Positions 1-11,357 of a stretch of 64,000 nt of DNA are shown here, piece after piece. Within the stretch, counting starts at the first letter, position 1; every line of letters begins with the position of its first letter. The stretch comes from Evernia prunastri (Eukaryota; Ascomycota; Lecanoromycetes; Lecanorales; Parmeliaceae). A model generated the notes under the pieces. It did no database searches. It was given only the letters and a program-made list of their open reading frames with translations, and was not told the DNA's origin. The stretch is from contig NKYR01000024.1 in the NCBI GenBank assembly GCA_003184365.1, positions 248,001-312,000 of the forward strand, read 5' to 3'. The position numbers were made by a program, and so were the translations under genes.

Positions 1-1715
1 ACGTCAAGGCCTAGCGAAAGCTCCGTCCCACCTTCGCGAGAGATTAGTCCCACTCATGTTCTAGAGGGAGGCTCAGGGACACTCACACCTCCATCAGCCT
101 ATCAAAGACCTTTCACACCAGTTGGTGACCGAGATGATCCATACGCCAGAAGTAAGAGACCTCCTCAAACGAGAAATCTTGATACGATTGATAAGCGATT
201 CGTCTTTGGTGATGTGCGGCGTCGATCTGGCATCAATTTGGCGACCGGTTCTTCTGGAGCTTTGCCGCGCTCGAACAGCGGCAATGACCTTAAAGCTGAG
301 CATAGAAAATCGACGTTCTCCATGCATGGCCTAGGGGGTCAGAAGGATCACGTTGCCCATATGGATGATAAGCCACACGGTTCGATGTCCGAGTTGAAAC
401 GCTTCTTTGGAATAGGAGGTCACCACAAGAAACGTACCCAATCGCCTGCGAAGTCGGCAAAAGCGTCAATGAATAGTAATTCAGGGGTCAGGACGCCGCC
501 GCATCAGCAAGCGAACGCCAATGTTCCATTTGCTGATGACCATGGTCTGCAAACCAAATGGGGGAAATTTGGAAAGGTCCTTGGGTCAGGGGCTGGAGGT
601 TCCGTCAAGCTCATGAAGCGAGGCAGCGATGGCCTGACCTTTGCTGTTAAGCAGTTTCGAGATCGACATTCTTATGAGACTGAGCGAGAGTACAACAAAA
701 AAGTCACCGCCGAATTTTGCATTGGATCAACGTTGCACCACGGCAATATAATAGAGACGCTAGACATCGTGCATGAAAAAGGTCATTGGTATGAGGTCAT
801 GGAGTACGCGCCATTTGATCTTTTTGCAATTGTGATGACAGGCAAAATGTCAAGGGAAGAGGTCGCCTGCTCCTTTCTTCAAATCGTGAGCGGGGTGACC
901 TTTCTCCACAGCATGGGGCTTGCCCACAGGGACCTCAAGCTGGACAACGTGGTAGTCAACGAGCATGGCATCATGAAGTTGATCGACTTTGGTAGCGCCA
1001 GTGTCTTCAAATATCCGTTCGAGAATGACATAATATTAGCGAGTGGTAAGTTATCTTGTCCCTTTTGAAACATTTCAGATCTCACGTATAGTCAGGTGTC
1101 GTGGGTTCAGATCCATATTTAGCACCCGAAGTCTACGATCATCCCAAATACGACCCTCAACCCGCGGACATATGGTCTCTTGCCATAATATTTGCCTGCA
1201 TGTCTCTGCGGCGTTTCCCGTGGAAGATGCCCCGTGTGACCGACAATTCCTTCAAGCTCTTCGTCTCGCCGCCATCCGCGGGAACCCCATCCACTGAGGT
1301 TGGCGCTAAGGAAAGGTCAAAGTCTGCAACAGAAGTCACATCTGGCAAGGCAGACGAGCGTAGAAGTTCAGCGCCAGCTCATCAAAACGACAAGCCTGGA
1401 GAGACTTCGGCAGTCAGAAACGATGCCCACGAAACTACAACTCCGGGGCCTCGACTTGATGCTCCGAAAGACAATGTAATCAAAGGGCCCTGGCGCCTAC
1501 TTCGTCTTTTACCCCGAGAAACCAGGACCATAATGGGGAAAATGCTTCAGGTCAACCCTAAAAATCGAGCCACACTGGAGGACATGATGAACGATCCTTG
1601 GATATCAAATACACCAGTTTGCCAACAAGTTGAGGGAGGCAAGGTGATTAAAGCTCGCGGTCATGAGCACACATTAGAACCAGGTACCCCTGCTCCAGCA
1701 CCTGGCCAGAAGTAA
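1..1715 (+). CDS. SAT4: HAL4/SAT4-type serine/threonine protein kinase, 5' partial
   Basis: The reading frame is open from base 1, so the start lies upstream of the window. Exons are 1-1045 and 1096-1715 with a 50-bp GT-AG intron. The visible N-terminal part is a Ser/Pro-rich low-complexity region; the kinase domain follows, with glycine loop GSGAGGSV, the lysine in AVKQF, catalytic loop HRDLKLDN, DFGSA and, across the splice, GSDPYLAPE. The C-lobe carries a 70-residue low-complexity insert (about 1290-1470) before the last helices. The pattern YEVMEYAPFDLF and LRRFPWK is characteristic of the fungal NPR1/HAL5 subfamily, and closest to yeast Sat4/Hal4, which stabilises potassium and nutrient transporters at the plasma membrane. 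Family assignment is firm; the exact ortholog and substrate are inferred. Confidence 0.93.
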
Positions 1716-2230
1716 AGCGCTCGTTACGCCGCGGCGTTGGGTTTCAGATAGTATATGTGTATGGTGTGTATGGTGCTTTGAGGGACTCCCCTCGATGTCG
1801 CTCCACAGATGCCAGTGTTAATAATCGCGTTTGATTGGACGGAGGCCATGTTTGAGCGATTGCCCGGAAATGAGTTGGTAAATGCGTTTCTGCTGCTAGC
1901 GTCACATCGCAGCATTGTATATCATTTCATGATAATTGATAAATTGGAATCTCTCTGTAGACCTGCAAGGATGCCGTTCGAGTACATTCAACTAGCGGCA
2001 CGGTTAATGCAACACGTTGTCCAGCGCCATCGTAACCTCTGCCACCCATATTCCGCACCGCTTCTGACTGGTATCCGTATATGATTTCGAGTTATCTTCG
2101 GGGATACTTTTATCTCCGAAACCAACGAACCCGCGACGGCATGCTCAACACCGTGTGATTTCGACCGCAGCTAAATTGTGCTCCATAATGATCGAAAATT
2201 GAAGGGTCTACATGCAGGAAATCACTATAG
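1716..2230. other. intergenic region, no gene seen
   Basis: The 3' flank of the kinase and the 5' flank of the WD40 gene. Short open frames occur but none resembles a protein family or has splice support. Confidence 0.6.
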
Positions 2231-5200
2231 ATGGCGCGCAAGGCCCGCCAACGGATCAGCTATGGTCCGTGCCCCTCAGTCACTTCAGGAAACTAAGCTC
2301 ATACACATTGCTAGTGCTACCCCTAGCAAATTCGCCTGGGGGACACCGTTTGGGGGTCAATGGCCTCGCAATAGACACAGATCGCTCGATCCTGTGAGGG
2401 AGCATTAGGCCGAGAAATCCAAGTGGGATCGCTGACAGTCTGACAGCTACTCAGGAGGTCGGGATGGGTTGATATGCGCCTGGGATCTTGGTCTCGACCT
2501 GAATTCCAACTCCTACGATAATGAGAATCCATTCACATCCCCAGCAGATGCTTCTGCAAAGGCGTCTAGGAAGTCTAAATCATCGTCCTTCGGCAAGCAA
2601 GTGCAAGCCCATACCCACTGGGTCAATGATATCCTGCTCGCTCATAGCAACTCCGCCTTGGTTTCAGCGTCTTCAGATATTACTGTAAAGGTGTGGCGAC
2701 CGCACTCAGAGGAAAGTCAGGTACCCATAACCATCGGACTACACAGCGACTACGTTAAATGTCTGGCATCACCAGGAGCACACTCAGACTGGGTAGCATC
2801 CGGTGGTTTAGATCATAAAGTCAAGTTATGGGATCTTAATGGTGGGGGAGAAAAATTATATATCGACCTCGGAGAAAACGAGGCCAAGGGTTCTGTCTAT
2901 GCGCTGAGTGTCAGAGGCTCCATTATGGCTAGCGGAGGGCCCGAGAGCGTCGTAAGGTTATGGGATCCGAAGTCCGGCAAGCGCATCACCAGTTTCGTTG
3001 GCCATACGGACAACATACGAGACATCCTGATCAATCAGGATGGCGATACGGTTATGACAGCCTCGTCAGATCAATCAATCAAAGTCTGGTCCATCACCGC
3101 GGGCAGATGCATGTATACTTTGACAATGCACAACGACAGCGTATGGTCACTCTATTCTAACCATCCTCAATTATCTCTCTTCTACTCTAGTGATCGATCG
3201 GGATTGGTCGCAAAGACGGATATTCGCGATTGCCCTGATATGGATGAAGGCTTGTCTCTGGCTGTAGCTCAAGAGCATGATGGTGTTGCCAAAGTGGTTG
3301 TTGCTGGAGACTATGTCTGGACCGCAACCTCCAGCTCGAGCATCAATCGGTGGCACGATGTGGACACTAGAATGGAAATACAATCTCTAGAATCAGTACG
3401 GCAGCAACGAGCTTCTAGTTTAGTCTCTCGCCCCAAGATCCCTTCGCCTCCTTCTAAAGAAGCCCCTACCATGAACGGTATCACCAAATCAAAGATACCA
3501 CTTTCTTGTATCCTGCGAATATCTAACAACGCGGCATACCCGGGCCAAAGACCCAGGGATATTGAAGTGTCGACTATATATTCCGGAACAAGTGCAAGAA
3601 AGATGTCCGAAGCAGTTGTGGATCAAGACCTTGGACTTATAGTTCCATTTCATGATCTGCCTGAAGAGACTATTGAAGGTCAAAATGGATTGATCAAACA
3701 TGTGATGCTGAATGATAGAAGAAGAGTCCTGACACTGGATACCGCAGGTGAAGTCACGATGTGGGATCTTTTACGGTGCATACCAATTAGATCATTTGGT
3801 AAAAGACATTTGGAAGACGTTATGCCCGAAGTCAATACGACCGAAAGCGTTGCGAACTGGTGCGGTGTAGATACAAGGACCGGAAGACTTGCATGCATTC
3901 TCGAAGAGAATTATTGCTTCGATGCAGAGATGTACGCCGACGAATTGGACATTGAGAATGCTAGTGAATTCAGAGACGATCAACGCATCAATCTCGGCAA
4001 ATGGATACTGCGCTTTCTTTTTGCGAAGCTCATAGGTGAAGAGATCGAGCGCGATGCTAAGTTCCGTCAAGACCTGATGGAAAATGGATCGAAGCCTACC
4101 AGTTTGCGCAGGGAAAACGCTCCCTCTTCTATACAGCTTCCTGTCATTCCTCCTCCAAGCTTCGTGAATGAAGACGATAGCATGATTACCCCTCGGCCCA
4201 CAATCACGACGGATGGCATCACGCGACCCCCGAATACCCCTGGACTGGCGATCGGTGCAGCGACACCTCACATCAACGGCGTAGCCAGTACATCTGGACC
4301 AAACAGGCCAGGTACGGCCGAAGAAGGTACAGTATTAGAGAAACGAACGTCACAACACAGCCAACCACGGATTTCCAGCGACCGAGCGAGTGATTACTTC
4401 TCATCCAATGCGCAAGCGAAGAGCCCAGTAGATGGTCAGTCCAAAGGCCCCGTCACTCCTGGAGACACATCTCTCGAAGCAGTCACATCGTCGCCTGTTG
4501 ACGCAGACAAAGAGGAGAAATCCAGCTCGCTGTTCGGCAAAAAATTCCGCATGAATTTTCCAAAGAAACTGAGCCGCACGTCACAGGATGTCAAGCCAGC
4601 AGTCGTAGATGAGAAATCGGAAGAGTCTGATAAATCCGAGGAGAAAGAGGACAAGACCGTTGAAGACAACTTCTTCGGCACAGTTCAAAAAATCAGATAT
4701 GACTACGAGGAACGAATACAGCACGCACCATCCCAGCATCTTGCACCGAGCATAACGCCGAGTTCACTAAACGAAACGCCTCTGCTACAACCTCCACCAG
4801 TTACGACGGTTATTATCCAGGAAGACCGGCCTGATTCAGGCGGTGTCGCGGATTTATACAGAGGGACCGTCAGCTCTGTGGGCAGTGACGCTGATCTGAT
4901 TGAGAGAACGGCCCCAATGTGGCTTGGTGAACTTCTATTGAAGGTATGCTGCAATCACACCCCAGCGTTATGGAGACTGTTGACGGGATTAGAACCATAT
5001 GCCTGCCAAAGAAATTCCCAAGGTCTCGTTCGTGCTGCTGCCCTACCAAGACCTGCTTCCTAGCATCGCAAGCCCCGATGGGTACGCTCCCCTAGCCTTT
5101 TTAGACTCATCTGCAAATACTAAATGCTAGCAGCAACTCCCGCCTGAACGCAAATCGCATGCTGCGCGCTAAGAAAGTCCTTGCCTACGTGGCCGAACGT

Positions 5201-5464
5201 ATAGAAACCCCGTCAGAGCAACCACATCCCGACGTAGTCAAGCCAGAAGAGTATCTCGAGCTATATTGCCAGGATCAGCTCGTTGCACACAATACCACGT
5301 TGGCCACTCTGCGAGCTCATGTATGGAAGGCCGGTGGAGATGTCATATTGTACTATAAATCTAATGGGAGAAGGCCGGAGCTTGAGGAGAGAGAAAGAAT
5401 CAGGAGAGAAAAGGCCGCTGCGGACGAGGGGACGGCAAAGACTGGGCCAGTGCTCCATACTTGA
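2231..5464 (+). CDS. bun107: WD40-repeat protein of the WDR48/UAF1 (Bun107) family
   Basis: Five exons: 2231-2264, 2315-2393, 2447-4943, 4993-5081 and 5134-5464. The start was chosen because ATG 2231 gives MARKARQRISYV across the first intron, the conserved beginning of the family; that intron uses an unusual GTCCGT donor. The N-terminal half forms a WD40 propeller (SGGRDGLICAWD, ASSDITVKVW, ASGGLDHKVKLWD, SGGPESVVRLWD, ASSDQSIKVW). The middle is a long Ser/Pro-rich linker. The C-terminus (MWLGELLLKN, then ASPDGNSRLNANRMLRAKK) is the DUF3337 ubiquitin-like part found in WDR48. Members bind and activate deubiquitinases (USP1/USP12/USP46; Ubp9 in fission yeast) and act in DNA repair and trafficking. 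Which deubiquitinase it serves here is not visible. Confidence 0.93.
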
Positions 5465-5624
5465 TTGTATATTGATGTGTGTACAACAGCTTTGATACCG
5501 CCCGAAGATCTCATGTGTATTATCATCAAAACCAAGATCTCGATCAGATACAGCAATTTGCATAGATGGTGGCATTTTCGGGGTCTCATGCTGCTTCTGG
5601 TTGACTAGACCATCTTGTCATGCG

Positions 5625-6555
5625 TCATCGAGGCTCACCCATTGCATTGTATGCCCATTGGTAACTACCTAAAAACACAGCACCCCCAACACTTATCCAC
5701 AGCACTCTGGGGCCCATGCCTGCGAAAAAAGCCCTTGGCCCTGACTCCCTCAAAATCCTCACCAGTAACACTCCAGCTCTCTCCCTCTCCCTCGCCAACA
5801 TCAGCCTTGTCTTCAAAACGTCCAATGGTGTCGTCAGCCCAGCAGCTACAGCCCCAGCAACACTTCCAAAGACCCCGCTCTCCACCGCGGTGATACCGTC
5901 CTCCCCCTTCTCCCTCCTCCGCCACTCCTTCAACCCCTCCCACAACGGAAACTGTATGACCGTAAAAGGCACCTCTCGCACAATAGTGATTCCCCATCCC
6001 CTGTACAGCTCCCGCCACACCCCCACCAGCCCGATATCTCTCCTCTGCCCCAGAATAAAAGTCAACGCTGCCAAGGAGCTCTGCTGCTGTTTGGCTTGCG
6101 CCCTTTGCTTCACTACCTCCGTCGGCACCCGGACCGCACAAGCAGCCACTTCGCCAACACTGGCTGCCGCCATATGCTCAATGGGTTCGCTCCAGCCCCC
6201 AATCCATGTCTGCCTCCCCTCGGCTTCACGAGCTCGTTTCAGGCCTGATTTTATAGCTTCATAGCTCACGAAGAAAAGAGCAGCACCAGGGGCGGAGCCA
6301 ATCACCGCGGAGCCGACGCCGGCATAGATGCCCCGGAAACCGCCGGACTGATAAAAGCCGGTGGAGGATTGGAGGCGAGTTTTCAGGGTGTCGATGGGGT
6401 AAAGGGAGAGGTCGACCGTCGTGCCTGCCAAGGCGCCTGCCTTTGAATGTCAGCTGAGTTGAGCATGGTGCTTTTCAAAAATTGAGGGAAACGGTAAGAC
6501 TTACGAGGAGGGCGCGTGCAAAGGGACTTTCGACTCTGGAGGTTGAAGATGCCAT
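5625..6555 (-). CDS. PET8: mitochondrial S-adenosylmethionine carrier (Pet8/SAMC type)
   Basis: Two exons on the minus strand: 6555-6505 (17 codons) and 6440-5625, joined by a 64-bp intron with donor GTAAGT. The roughly 288-residue protein has three mitochondrial-carrier repeats, each with its signature: PIDTLKTRLQ, PTEVVKQRAQ and PLDVLKTRLM. The opening SPFARALLAGALAGTTVDL and the motif PGAALFFVSYE match the SAM carrier branch. It should exchange cytosolic SAM for S-adenosylhomocysteine across the inner mitochondrial membrane and so feed mitochondrial methylation, lipoate and biotin synthesis. It is divergent from the TilS-like gene, with about 230 bp between the start codons. Carrier family is certain; SAM specificity is by similarity. 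Confidence 0.93.
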
Positions 6556-6785
6556 GCTCGAATGCGTCGCGTCGAGAGCAGTGGCTGTTTACCGAGAGGC
6601 ATCGGGGCTCGCAGGCCTGCTAGTATACGCACGCATAGAGTCTTGCGACATCGCGAACACCAGAGAGGTTCGGCACTCGATCAGAGCTGAGAGATCAGCT
6701 CAGCCTTATCAGGAACAGCCTTGGCGCCGAGCTCTGCCTACGAGACCTCACTTTCCTTGTTCCACCCGGTCTTGGTGGTCGTGGG
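6556..6785. promoter_or_regulatory. shared promoter between SAM carrier and TilS-like genes
   Basis: The two start codons face away from each other across 230 bp, so both core promoters must lie here. I see no convincing TATA box. Both products can act in mitochondria, so co-expression is plausible but is inference. Confidence 0.5.
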
Positions 6786-8725
6786 ATGATGCCCGGACTG
6801 GGCTCGAAAGTCTTGCCGCCTTCTCCAATCAGTGTTGCCGAGTTCTACGATGTTTTCGCGCCGTTATGGATCAGGGTCACGGCATCGACCCCAAGCAAAA
6901 AACCCAGGATCGGTATCTCATTCCCCATACAGTCTCCATTGAAGCCTCTGACTGTCTGTAGGCATTGCTGTCAGTGGGGGTGTCGATTCTATGGCTTTGA
7001 CTGCTCTCTGCGTCGCTCTCACACGATTTTCGCGCGCGAAGCATCGCTTTGATTTCCAACTTTTCCCCTTCATTATTGATCACAAAGCTCGAGAAGGGAG
7101 CTCAGAAGAGGTAGAACGAGTCCGACGCAGACTTTGGAGAATGGGTAAAGCTCCTTGTTTAGTGTAGTGATCCATTGATTGACTTGAAAGGTCTGTATCC
7201 AAATGTTAGAAGCTTGACATGGCCCGATTCAGTTTCCCCTTTAGATTTACCAGATTTTGAAACTCAGGCACGTCGTCTCCGCTACCAAGCTCTGGGCGAT
7301 GAATGTCACAAACAACGGGTTGAGCATCTTTTGCTGGCTCATCATGATGACGATCAGGCCGAAACAGTCTTAATGCGGTTGGCTTCTGGGCACGAGGGTA
7401 TTGGATTGCGAGGGATGCGGCCCTACACCGACATACCTGAATGCTGGGGGGTGCATGGTGTGAATCAGAGTGGTCGATGGGATCGGATCGCGTCGAGACT
7501 CCGTATAGAGGAGGAGAAAGACCCATTCTATCCAAGAGCACAGCATCTGAGACGGCTCCTTCAACGAGAAAGGCGCATCTTTGAGAGCGGCGGGATCAAC
7601 ATTTTAAGACCATTACTAGGTTTCAGTAAAGAAAGACTTATCCAGACCTGTCGTGCTCGGAATGTGCTCTGGGAAGAGGATAAGACTAATCAGGACATAT
7701 GGAGAACTCCTCGCAACAACGTCCGGGCGCTTCTGCGTAGTGCTAAGCTTCCGCAGGCTCTGCAAAAAGGCTCTATGCTGCGAGTGGCAAAGCAAACCTC
7801 TGATAGCTTTAATCGGATAATGAGTGAAGTCTTGAGTACTATAGCTTGCTGTGAGATTTTGCTTCTCGATGTACGCTGTGGCAGACTGATCGTCCGTCTT
7901 CCTAGCAGACAGGAATCTGGACAAGAAGGAGCATGGAGGATATACATAGGGAAAGGCCAGCTAAGGGCGATGTTACTCCTACAACGTTTCGTCCGAATAG
8001 TCTCACCTCAAGAAGAGGTATCCTTAAAAAGCTTGAACCAAGCGGCGTTGTCCGTCTTTCCAGAGCTCGTCGGAGTCGACAGAAAGCTTCAACCTACGAG
8101 TTTTACGGCAGCCGGAGTTCAATTCCAGCGGCTCCATTCTCCACTGCCAGCCCCACGCTCAGAATTGAACCCAGCCATTTCTAGCAGATGGGGGGATCTG
8201 GACCCTGTTTTTGTGTGGAAATTGACTCGCCAACCGTTCTCGACGTCCCCATCAAATATAACAGTACAACCTTCGGCAAGCGTAGACTCCAAAGTTGCGG
8301 ACAATCCGCCTTCTTGGTCTCCTTGGCAGCTGTGGGACGGGCGATATTGGATCAGACTCCTCAATCGTTCCTGTCGGCCCTTGATTGTACGCTCTTTTCA
8401 ATCTTCCGATCTTATAGACCTTCGCTCTGCCCTTACCCCTCAACGCTACAAAGAGTTTCACAAATTCCTCAGTCTTGCTGCACCTGACAAGGTGCGCTGG
8501 ACTTTACTTGCCGTCGCGGAGCTTGAAGACGAAACCTTAATTAAAGGTCGAGTACTTGCATTGCCGACGCTTGGGCAAGCGGGCATCTTGGATATCAAGG
8601 AAGCAAGTGGAACGATCAAGGTCGAGTGGCAAGTACGCTACAAGTGTGTCTCGCTTGGGTATCGAGTAGGCCATGACGGTCAAACCAGAAGGAGCGACAA
8701 TCTCGTTACCTCATGGGAAGATTGA
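6786..8725 (+). CDS. tilS: TilS/MesJ-like tRNA(Ile)-lysidine synthase, PP-loop ATPase
   Basis: Three exons: 6786-6912, 6962-7144 and 7191-8725, total 614 aa. The first intron splits the line leading into the PP-loop: RIG joins IAVSGGVDSMAL, the ATP-pyrophosphatase P-loop. The next exon supplies LLLAHHDDDQAETVLMRL, the second conserved TilS motif, and HRP-like LRPLLGFSKERL. Bacterial TilS changes C34 of the CAU anticodon of tRNA-Ile to lysidine, so that it reads AUA; fungal nuclear copies are expected to act on mitochondrial tRNA. Two consecutive ATGs open the frame; the first 45 residues carry basic residues but are not a clear targeting peptide. The long C-terminal half (residues 250-614) shows no motif I recognise. 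Confidence 0.9.
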
Positions 8726-9593
8726 ATGACCTAAGAAAAACACCTCGCCCCAAAAAGTCATGCTCAGCCATCTTTTCTTAAAGAGCGTATGGTGTTGCAG
8801 GATAAATGCCGGCTATCGGTGCACCAATCAGAACTTCAATATAGCTACGACGAAGATACAAGGGACTGCTTCAGCGTCTCCGAGTACTCGTCCGCGACCT
8901 AAAACCAATCCGTGCACTGATGCGTTGAGTATCAAGATATTGTCGCAGAATCGGTCACAGAGAACCTTCACGAAACTGCGGGGTCGGATTGCCTCACCCT
9001 TGCCCCGTATAGCACTCATCATGTTAGGAATATGAATGCTAAAACATTGTCGCCAGTGCGACAGAGCTCGGCCTGAAGCGTCGTTCAATAAATACTTAAG
9101 TCGTGAGAATGTGATAGATTTCGTTGAGACTACAAGCTCAAACAGCCTCCAAATCCATCTTGGGGTTTTGGTTTCAAAGCTGCGCAGCAAAGTAGATGAT
9201 TGGACCATGAAAGACATTCTCCTTCGTATCAAACATCATGCCTCGTTTCATCGATGCAATGACAACATAACATAAAGGCGACAATTTCTCATCCATATAA
9301 CAATGACCTCTCTCTCTCCCTCTCTCTCTCTCAATCCTGATTTTCCTTTCCATACCTTCAACTGCAACCAACAGACTACCAACTGAACAGATCTCTAGTA
9401 TCGTCCAACATCCAATCACCAGCTTTGTCCCTGATAGAACACCAACCATCGAAGGTGAGTCTCAAAAGCTCCTCCGAGTAAGCAAACAGTGCATCGATGA
9501 CATTATACTGATGTTCCATTCCTACAGTCCACATCATAGCTACTCTTCGACCAAAGCCCGACCCCCCGCGCGTTTCCCACTCCAAGTCATCCT
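8726..9593. other. intergenic region with CT microsatellite
   Basis: No supported gene. Around 9307-9333 lies a (CT)n tract followed by pyrimidine-rich sequence, which looks like the promoter and 5' leader of the gene at 9594. A 134-codon open frame on the minus strand (8828-9232) has no recognisable content. Confidence 0.5.
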
Positions 9594-10043
9594 ATGGCAC
9601 CGCAGATCACGGATCACGGCGAAACACCCGCCGGTACACCCTCGGACCACGATGCGACCCCAAAATCACCCATCCTCCTCGGACCTTTGGATGGGTACAA
9701 AACGCCAGGCCGCAGGCGCCTAAAGCGCAAGTATCTGCGGACCATCTACGTTGCTGTCCGGAATCGAATCGAATGCAACTCGTTCGATGTCGGACAGATG
9801 CAGCAGGCCGTTAGGGACTGGACGGGTGCGGTCGATTTGGAGCTGGAAGAGCTGTTGCGGGATTTTCAAGACGCCACGAAGGAATTGACGATTGCGGTTC
9901 GAGAGGATGTTGGAGCTCGGCCGCTGGAGAATGAGGAGGATGTTCGGGCTTTGTTGGGTACGTATGAAATAATGTAAGTATTTCTGACGGTTCCGTAAAA
10001 GAAGATCCTCCTAACGGCGAGATAAGTTTTAGACCGCGTTTAG
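9594..10043 (+). CDS. small conserved-looking protein of unknown function
   Basis: Two exons, 9594-9957 and 10033-10043, giving 124 aa. The intron has donor GTACGT, branch CTAAC and acceptor TTTTAG and leaves only three further codons; without splicing the frame would end a few codons into the intron. The protein begins with a Pro/Thr-rich stretch, then LDGYKTPGRRRLKRKYL, a basic patch, then an acidic amphipathic C-terminal half (DLELEELLRDF, NEEDVRALLD). No signal peptide or membrane segment. I do not recognise the family; codon use and the good intron argue that it is real. Confidence 0.6.
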
Positions 10044-11357
10044 AGAGTTGATGCCGTTTTGGTACCGCGCGTCTGGCTTTCCCTGCGCTGCAGGTGTCTC
10101 CTGTCATGTGTTCCCGTCCCACGTCATGTTGAGCATGTAATGGGATTCAGGTCAGCCAGCTGCCGGGGGAGGACGAACAGACCGTGTTGGGTGCGTTGCG
10201 GCGGTCAACTGTAGTCGGCACTGTCGTTCCCTGCCAATCTAACAATATGAAAGACCCATTCTCCCTCACATCCACTCTCTCATATGATATTACAGTCCCA
10301 CGAAGCGACATTATGTCCCCGTCAGCCCGAGTCACCACAGGCCAATCCCTACCGCCTTGCACGCTCCAATCCTCTTTCCCTTCTCATTCCTATCCCAAGC
10401 CCACCTTCACGACGCAGTGTCCCCATTCATCCCCCTTAGGACCAAACTACCCAAAGAGGACGCCATCCATAACCCATATCCCCAACCCATCCACACCCCA
10501 TCCCCATCCCCGGCCACAGCTGCAACCACAGCTGCAACCACACCTCATCCCAATCCCCAGCCATAGCCATCATCCCCATCCCCAACCGGCAGTCATGCTC
10601 TCCACCACTGCAGCCGCTGCCAGGTTTTAAGATCCGTAAACAGATACAGTTATATTTGCAGGACGGTGAGAGGCAGGGATGGATGTGAGGGATGTGATCT
10701 ACAGAAGAACCTGGATGGGCGCTGTGCGGTGAGTTTTTGGAAGCGGTGGGGATGGTGGGAGAAAGGTGTGGATTGCGGGGTTAGTGGAGGGGGAAGTGTG
10801 AGTTTGGGAATTGGGGAAGGGGAAGGGGAAGGTGGTTGGTGGTGGTGGGATGATTGGGAACAGGGCAGCTGCGGTGGGTTGTGGTTAAGCAGGTGGAGTT
10901 CCAGGATCAGATCAGGGTTTGGTGGGAGTCGAGGGGTGGCTATGAAGTGCAGGTTTGGCAGAAGAGAAAAGAGCTTGCGCGTGTTTGGTTCTTTCCGATG
11001 TTGTGGTTCAGTGTGCGTACGATCGTGACATGAAGGAGAGGGAAAGGGGCGCGCTGTGTTTTGGCGGATCCAACTCCGCTTGGGCTTAGTCAATCTCACG
11101 TTACACAAGAAATGTATCCGAGGCACAGGATAGAGATGGCAAAAATTGCCTCAGAGACAGGGAACCGAGCTGCAACAATCGATCTCTTTTGATACACGAC
11201 CACTCAGCTTCCTAATGGCCAAGCAAACGTCTCTAGGAACGCACGTAAAGGCATCGCTCTCGAAAACGTAAAGATGGCAGTTGATAGCCACATCAGAGCC
11301 GAAGAACGCCATGAAAAAGGTTTTGCTTCCCAAACCGTCTAATGGAAAAAAACCCGT
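10044..11357. other. gene-free stretch with C-rich then G-rich strand blocks
   Basis: No supported gene. From about 10340 to 10610 the plus strand is a C-rich, CCCATCC-like simple sequence; from about 10660 to 10960 it is G-rich, with runs such as GGGGAAGGGGAAGGGG. Long open frames on both strands here encode only Pro/His- or Ser/Pro-rich low complexity and were rejected. Confidence 0.55.

Noticed and set aside
8828..9232. 134-codon open frame, minus strand
   Set aside because: No recognisable content and it overlaps the region that serves the next plus-strand gene.
10184..10630. 148-codon Pro/His-rich open frame, plus strand
   Set aside because: It is a translation of a C-rich simple repeat, with no domain, intron or codon signal.
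10650..11126. 158-codon Ser/Pro-rich open frame, minus strand
   Set aside because: Complement of the G-rich block; low complexity only.
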